From Grifola frondosa (Eukaryota; Basidiomycota; Agaricomycetes; Polyporales; Grifolaceae): a stretch of DNA of 64,000 bases. The stretch covers positions 744,001 through 808,000 of the forward strand of contig LUGG01000007.1 of assembly GCA_001683735.1 (NCBI GenBank). The letters are read 5' to 3'. Below, piece after piece: positions 57,675 through 64,000 of this stretch. The notes under the pieces were generated by a model. The model had not been told where the DNA came from and did no database searches. It saw only the letters and a program-made list of their open reading frames with translations. The position numbers and the translations under genes were made by a program. The stretch's first letter is position 1; the number at the start of each line of letters is the position of its first letter.

Positions 57675-60037
57675 TCAGGCCATCCTGGCCATCTGGCTCA
57701 GCTGGCCCGCCATCTCGGGATAGTGCTTCATGAAGTCCAGCTGCGCAGCCGTAGCCTACGTGCAAACTCGTCATTGGGCGCGAAAACGCGCTTGCGGAGA
57801 TGCCACTCACATATTGGTACGTCAGCGCGTTGATGAGCTCGGGCTCGCTGCGCGCGAGCTCGGACTGCCGCTCGAACATCTCGAGCGCGTACTCGATCTT
57901 GCCCTGCTGCAGGCTCAGCTGCGCGAGCGTCGCGACCGCGGCCTCGCACTCCGGGTCGGCGCGCAGCGCCTCTTGGCAGCAGCGCTCGGCCGCGCCGATA
58001 TCCTGCTTCCACTGGTAGAGCGCGAGGCCCTTATTTACCTGCGGGAGGACGTTAATCGGAGGGGGCCTGAGGCGCGTCGTTAGTACATCTCAGCGGGCAA
58101 GGGGAAGAGACGTACTTAGCGCGCTCGAGCTCGATAGCACGGTCGAACTTGTCGATCGCGTCCTGGAACCGTTGTTGGTCCAGCAGCAGCTCACCGCTGC
58201 AACGCAATATCAGAGTCTGCTGTACGAACGTCTTGCACGGATACTCACTAGTAGTTTTGAGGTTCGCTGCGCTGCGGAAATGCCTTGAGCGTCCGGCGGA
58301 AGGTCGCCATGCTGTTGGCAAGGTTGCCCGACTTGTACTGCGCGACGGCCAGCTGGATATGGCTGAACACAAACTGGTCGTCCAGCGTAGTAGACTTCGT
58401 GTAGTTCTCAGCGGCTTCGGTGAACTCGTTCATGATGAACAGTACTGAAGACATACGTCACTATTGCGAAAGTGGGTCCCGCGGATAAACTCACCTTGAC
58501 CGCGGTGGTAATAGATGTCAGGGTCATCCGGATTGTGCTTGATTGCCTCCTCGAAGCACTCGAATGTCTTTTGGGGTTCGCCCTGCTCCATGTACACGCT
58601 CGCAATCTTCACCCACGTCTGGGTAAGTGAGGGTGCAAGCTCGATGGACGCAAGGAAGTCCTCCTTTGCGCCAACGACATCCGTCATGAGGAACCTAATA
58701 GCAAGGTTATGCCTCGCGGGAGAAAATTAAGACATGTGGCGCACTTGAACGTTCCCCGCAAGTTGAGAGCTTCCGCCTTGCCAGCATCCCAGGAGATACC
58801 TTGCTCGATAGCCTCATTTACGAGCGTCAGGGCGTGCACATAGTCGGCGGCAGCAAGGGCTTGCAGACCGAGGATAAGCGTTTCGTCACCAGTGGTGTGT
58901 TCGGCCGGGAGCTCGGGCAATGGTCCTAGACCGCGATTAGTCACATCTTCAGAGAAGGGCTAGACGGGCTAGACCATAACATACTTGGGCGGAAGGCGCC
59001 GAAATAGGCTGAGATGAACATATGTGAAGGGAGGCGGCGTTCACGGGTCTAGCGAGAGGGCATGAATATAATAACTGAGGACATAACAAGAGACGTACGG
59101 AGAGAATCTCCTCCGACTTTTTTGTGGACAGCTTCTTGAGCACACGCTCGACAGATGCTGCTGCAGCCTCGTTCTGGAACTTGTCCAATATTGTCGCCGC
59201 GGTGTAATCTGTTCTGCCATTGAGAACCAAAAATATTTGCTAAAAGGAGGCAGATGAGCCACACACCTCGCAGAGCATCTTCGAGCTGCTCGAGCGCCTC
59301 AAGCGCTGTAGCCCGTCGATTGAGTGCCTTCACATAACCGGAATCAAGACTCAACGCCATGTCACAATCCTCCACGACCTTCTGGTATTCTGGAGGGCTC
59401 ATGTTGACATAACCTTTCGCAAAATCAAGGAATCGTACGATGTTGATATGACAGAAAACATACATGCTGCACGGTTGCTGAAGAAGACAGGCTCTGGTTT
59501 CGGCGTGACTTGAATGGCGCGAGAGTACAGGTCGATGGCAGTGTTAAACTTGCGCTGCTGGTACGCTGCGTTGCCCTTGGCTTTGAGGGTGGCAGCAAGC
59601 ATTGATCGCTCCTGTTCCGGTTGTCAGATAAAGCTAGGAGGTGAGTAACCACGGCGCACCAATGTCGGCATCCGAGCAATCTCCTCTGCGGTGAAGACCA
59701 CGCCATCTGCTCCCCGATGAGAAACATACGTCTGTCAGAGGGGTAGACCGAGCTCACCCTCTGGCACGTCAGCGTCCTTGGGCGCACGCTCCTCCAGGAT
59801 AGGTCCATCCTTGTCCTTCACGGTCTTGCGCTTTTTGTTTTTCTTCTTGTCCTTCTTCCGCTCGCCCTTCTCAGAGTCCCCCTCATTGCCACCACTCCGC
59901 GACGTCGAGGCATAGTACGCGACTCCACCGATGGCGACGAGCGCAGCGGCTGTGCCAATCAAGATAGCACGCTTGTTTTCCGAGACAAAAGACTGGACGC
60001 GGTCAACGACGCCTTGCGAAGAGGTGGAGGAAGACAT
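57675..60037 (-). CDS. TOM70: Mitochondrial import receptor Tom70
   Basis: Outer-membrane TPR receptor for carrier preproteins and Hsp70/Hsp90-bound clients. The N-terminus has a membrane anchor ([20 protein letters not shown]) followed by a strongly basic linker ([11 protein letters not shown]). TPR units follow: [122 protein letters not shown] and [20 protein letters not shown]. It ends [16 protein letters not shown], the typical Tom70 C-terminus (stop 57675-57677). There are about ten exons with 50-60 nt introns and no frame problem noticed. An in-frame ATG at 60079 would add 14 residues. Confidence 0.93.
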
Positions 60038-60232
60038 GACGGATGGGGTCGGCTTCCAGAACGCAGGCGCCGAAACCAAGTAGAATTTTTGGGTTTGTTA
60101 ACCTATTTATGTTGCGTGATTAACAGCTAAGTAATCTAAGTCCCAAATATTGCGTCAAATTTGTGTGGCTGCAATCTCGCTTTGAATTTGAAAGACTGTG
60201 AAGTTCAGCTTGGGTTCTGTGCTCTGCATACT
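60038..60232. promoter_or_regulatory. Divergent promoter TOM70 / DPH2
   Basis: 195 bases between the start codons of two divergent housekeeping genes. A shared bidirectional promoter is inferred from spacing. No specific element identified. Confidence 0.5.
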
Positions 60233-62344
60233 ATGGCTGAAAACTCTGCATTTGCTGCATCTGGGGAGAGCGCTATTTCCAGCAAAATTGAACTACAAGA
60301 TGAGGATGTCCCTACCGATCTCTCTCTAGAGGATTTCGAAGAGTTCTATGACATTGACCGTACCGTCCGCGAGATCATCAACGGAAACTATAAACGAGTC
60401 AGCCTGAAATAAATCAAAGCTCCGCATTTATTTGCTAATTTCTGAATCTCACTGGCTACATCAGATAGCGCTGCAATTTCCTGACGAGCTGCTAAATCAC
60501 TCAGTTCCCATCTTCCGAAGATTGAAGTCCCGAATAGGCGAGGGTCGAGAGCTCTACGTGTTAGCAGACACATCTTATGGCAGGCAGGCTACACTTCTCT
60601 GCGAGAGACCTTTCGTCCTGATATTCGCTTTGATGTAATCACTCCCATGTCGACCTAAAGCTGCTGTGTGGACGAAGTTGCTGCACAACATGTTGACGCG
60701 GATGCAATGGTCCACTACGGACATGCGTGTATGAGCCAGTACGTATGGGCAGTGGATATGAATATTACGTTCGTTTTCTGACCGATGTGTGTGCTTGAAG
60801 AACATCACGTCTACCGGTAATATACGTGTTTGGGAAAAAGGACGTGGATCCATCACATTGCGCCACGAGTTTATTGGAATCGATGAACGCATCTTCATCT
60901 GATCGCACCAAAGGCACCATTCCACTTCGGTGCGATGTCGCATATGCGCACAGAGCTGGTAAGTCCTTTTTTGTGTCTATTCTCTTAAAATTCCCATTGG
61001 TCACCGCTAGATGTCATCGCGGAGAAGCTGCGAGCTGCATTGGTGCCTTCAGCTGAATTTCTATATTCTCCGATTCCCCTTTTCTCTTCTCCTGTCAGTC
61101 TTCAACAGCCAGCCAATGCTGAGGATGTCGCCCATGGGATAGGCAAGCCTCAGAGCCTTGATGTCCCGCTGGAGGATTGTACTCTTTTGTATGTGGGCGG
61201 CGAAAGTCTCAGCTTGACCAACTTGATCATGACCCATGCTTCATGTGATGTATGTGTGCATGCCATGACTTAGATTATGGTACGGGATACTCATGCGCGG
61301 ATATAGGTACATTCATACGACCCAAAAACCAAAGCTGCGCGACTTGAGTCCGCGAGGACAAACAAACTATTGATGCGCAGGTATGCTGTCGTTCAGAGAG
61401 CTAGAGATGCGGACGTGTTCGGTATCCTGGTCGGGACGTTAGGTGTCGGTGAGCATAACTCACCTGTATAATTTTGTGTAAGCTCACTGTAACATGTTTT
61501 AAGCAAACTACCTTCCCCTTATTACGCATCTACGCACTATTCTCTCTCGCGCACACAAGAAAAGCTATACGATCAGTGTCGGAAAGCTGAATCCTGCCAA
61601 GTTAGCGAACTTCCTAGAGATAGAGTGCTTTGTTCTCGTGGCATGTCCTGAAAATAGCTTGATCGAAGCGAAGGTATATTGCAAAGTCTCTTTTTCGTGA
61701 CTGGTTCTTACCTTCCATTATACGTAGGAGTTCTTACAGCCAATTGTCACACCATACGAACTAGAAATCGCTCTCCAGGTAGAACAGAGCTGGACTGGAC
61801 GATATGTCCTTAACTTTGACCAAGTTCTTGCTATGCATCACAATACAACAGGTTCGTCTTCGCCTAAAACCCGGATGCTTCCAGTATGTGAATTTGTTTT
61901 TCTTTCACAGATCAAGGCACTTCGGAGGTACCTGAGTCAGAGGATTTGGACCAACCGGTCTTTTCGCTTGTCACAGGAAAACCGGCATGCCAAGCGTTAT
62001 GGAAGTGAGTAGAGATCACCCCCTGTTTGATTTTCTCCATTGAACATTCATCTAGTGGGCGAGACCGCTCAAAATGACGATAAAAATAACTCTTCTGCCA
62101 TCGTTCTGCGAAATCAAGAAAGCACCGTGGCTACGCTGTCAGATAGTGCAGCAGGTGCGAGACTCACGGGTTGGAAGGATTGAACCCGCTCTAACGTTCA
62201 TTTTGACTCCCAGCGCAATTTCTGCAATCCCGGACGTTCAGAGGGTTGGAGACTAGGATTGGCGAAGATGCGCCTAGTATACTGGAGCAGGGTCGCAGCG
62301 GAATTGCTCGAGGATACGAAGACGATCATCCCGGAGCAACTTGA
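60233..62344 (+). CDS. DPH2: Diphthamide synthesis protein Dph2
   Basis: Partner of Dph1 in the iron-sulfur enzyme that transfers the aminocarboxypropyl group of SAM to the histidine of elongation factor 2. Exon 1 60233-60397 ([10 protein letters not shown] ... [16 protein letters not shown]), exon 2 60465-60583 ([32 protein letters not shown]), exon 3 from 60661 ([26 protein letters not shown], with the conserved cysteine), then [16 protein letters not shown]. Later exons read [44 protein letters not shown] and [16 protein letters not shown]. The end has [14 protein letters not shown] and [11 protein letters not shown], a Dph2 hallmark. Intron 60584-60660 starts with GC. No frameshift noticed. 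Confidence 0.93.
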
Positions 62345-63146
62345 ATTGTAGGTCAGTGAGAATACTATTTCATCCGGCTGCAGTATCCCTTGCCGATTCA
62401 TCATTATACGCAACCGTATGTACCTCGTTATTGAACGTCCCGAATCTGAGGCTACACGGTCCGCTCTGACCGATACAGCCGTTCTATCTGAATCTCAATC
62501 CTTGAACGCAAGAAGAATGCATAGCATAATTGTCTATGTGGTTAATGGCAAGTACTAGGTGATCGAGATCGGTGGGGAAACTCGCGGCAAGGAACGATCA
62601 ATACGCCTCCTTCAACAACTGCAATGTTTAGCGGAGCTATCTCCTCACTCTTTCTATTGACTTGCTGTCAGTCGAGTTGGATCTTTTACATCGGTTCAGT
62701 ATGATTTCGCCTCTGTCGCGCTCTCAGAGATATACTTAGTGTCGGAAATGAACACGGTTTCCAACATACGGACGATTATTGTGTCGAGTTTCCAGAAGCA
62801 GTTAAAAATTATTAAAATGCTAAGACCGCTCTATTCAGCGAGAGATTCGAACAACGGCATTCAAGGAGACATCAAGCAGTGCTGCATCGGACTGAGGTAT
62901 GCATATTTCGCTCTCTATCTATCAGGTGTATACAGAACACTAGTCCTCTATCTAGGGAACTAAGTATCAACCGCATTTATTCTAGTTTCCACTGAGTGTC
63001 GGCTGTTCAAGAGACAAGAGACAACGAAACACCATTTGCGCAACATAGGCTAGTTTTCACTCGACGTTAGCTAGCACAGTTCCCGACTCCGGGACTCTCG
63101 GGGAAGAAACTTCGCCGAAGCTGTTCACTCTCTGATGATATTTGGA
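62345..63146. other. Intergenic, nothing recognised
   Basis: About 800 bases of spacer with short frames on both strands and no resemblance. 3' ends of DPH2 and of the next minus-strand frame. Confidence 0.45.
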
Positions 63147-63604
63147 TCAGTGCCAGCAGAAACATGCAGATGCTTTCAAACCCACCTCAAACTCCTCAAG
63201 GACCTCGTCCAGAGATTCGCCCGATGCCATCATCTGCATGGCCAAATCAGTAAACATCAAGTTCAAGGGGAACCCTTCCTCGAATAGTTGAGGACCGGTC
63301 GACTCCTTTTGTTCATATATAATGAGCGACGTGTCTTCCACAAATGCGAAATCAAACACACCTCCGGTTCAGGCAGCCCATGTTCATATTCCTGGCGCGG
63401 AGACGCAAGATCCAAGGGCAGATAGCCAGGACAGAATGCGCTCGGCGTGAAGGTCTCCTCGATTGGCATATAAGGGACGTGGCGGATCGGGCAGTCTGGC
63501 TTCATCGGGTGCTTGGGACGATCGACAGAAAGAGAAGAGGGGATGGTTGGCGCGGCCGGCATGTATCTGGAAGATAAACTGCGCTCCGCCCACCTACGCT
63601 CCAC
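63147..63604 (-). CDS. Unknown protein, probably partial
   Basis: Two consecutive minus-strand frames look coding: MERRWAERSLSSRY with SLSVDRPKHPMKPDCPIRHV and YMPIEETFTPSAFCPGYL, then, after a one-base shift near 63350, FAFVEDTSLIIYEQKES and LNLMFTDLAMQMMASGES, LDEVLEEFEVGLKA. No family recognised. The start and the reason for the shift (error or intron) are unresolved. Confidence 0.4.
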
Positions 63605-63719
63605 TCCACGGACTTCAGGTGTCGAGGAATCTGGAAATGAAGTAGCCCTGCATTTTGTGCAATCACATTGGGCAGAGTGGGGCGGGGAAATGTCAGTGTA
63701 CTAAAGAATAAGGTAAACG

Positions 63720-64000
63720 ATGCAGGAAAGACATAGGATAAAAACGCTGCTCACCGATATCACAAGTGGGCTGTTACCCGTGCGCGTAGGTGGGATAGAC
63801 GAATTAAGGGAAGGCATGTTGCGGACTATGGCGAAGGGGGGATCTCGACGTAGTGAGGACGGTGCGGGGAGGTATGAAGAAATTCCAGACGTCTGGCATA
63901 GCTTTAATACTGCACGGACAGACAAAGGAACGCTGCATGCCAACAAGTCCGCCGACGAATATGCTCTGAATGACGAAAATGGCAAGTATCTTCCAACAGC
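63720..64000 (+). CDS. Unknown protein, N-terminal part, runs off the window
   Basis: Open frame from ATG 63720 to the window edge, at least 93 residues: MQERHRIKTLLTDITSGLLP, GGIDELREGML, RYEEIPDVWHSFNTARTDKG and ADEYALNDENGKYLPT. Composition and absence of stops suggest real coding sequence. It may have upstream exons overlapping the minus-strand frame (an alternative frame 63513-63700 also looks open). No family recognised. Confidence 0.45.
   Translation, partial: MQERHRIKTLLTDITSGLLPVRVGGIDELREGMLRTMAKGGSRRSEDGAGRYEEIPDVWHSFNTARTDKGTLHANKSADEYALNDENGKYLPT

Noticed and set aside
1..64000. CRISPR arrays, bacterial operons or ribosome binding sites
   Set aside because: The window is eukaryotic with spliceosomal introns; no regularly spaced short repeats of that kind were seen.

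Overview
The window is nuclear DNA of a filamentous basidiomycete, most likely a wood-decay agaricomycete of polypore type. The evidence is dense 50-60 nt introns, F-box, DUF6533, SigF-like NTF2, STAND NTPase/WD40 and DUF3712 genes typical of that group, a fungal Argonaute, intron-containing tRNA-Glu genes and Helitron-like DNA. The assignment rests on gene families only; no species can be named.

Layout. 0.3-9.3 kb is conserved sequence: a PaiB-type FMN-binding protein, an F-box protein, a five-exon Argonaute on the minus strand, mitochondrial ribosomal protein mL41, and TSR3 diverging from mL41. 10.0-19.9 kb is one very long, intron-rich gene for a type II membrane protein with three large lumenal repeats (DUF3712/Tag1-like). 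20.7-22.6 kb is IMP dehydrogenase. 23.0-24.1 kb is an unknown protein with a PD...ExK signature.

24.4-37.1 kb is a composite tandem array. It holds two alternating paralogous subfamilies of a small unrecognised protein (one with a Glu/Asp-rich tail), 3' scraps of DUF6533 genes, two full-length DUF6533 copies and a stray piece of the IMPDH 3' end. 37.4 kb carries tRNA-Glu(UUC). 37.76-40.78 kb is a head-to-tail concatemer of three Helitron-like units. 41-47 kb holds a SigF-like NTF2 gene, a decayed flavin monooxygenase, a decayed membrane-protein gene and a pair of inverted dispersed repeats. 47.5-54.0 kb is a direct segmental duplication of an MFS transporter (Dal5-like). Its left boundary lies inside a tRNA-Glu gene, and a STAND/WD40 pseudogene lies between the copies. 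55-64 kb is conserved again: an uncharacterised protein, TOM70, DPH2 sharing a short divergent promoter with TOM70, and two fragments at the right edge.

How the genes relate. The flanks are housekeeping genes for translation and RNA (mL41, TSR3, DPH2), mitochondrial import (TOM70) and GTP synthesis (IMPDH). The middle is a rapidly duplicating accessory island. No biosynthetic cluster or operon-like unit is visible.

Reliability. Many apparent frameshifts are single-base changes in homopolymers, inside otherwise conserved genes including IMPDH. I treat most of them as probable assembly indels rather than true gene loss. Exon boundaries were placed by eye from splice sites and reading phase.
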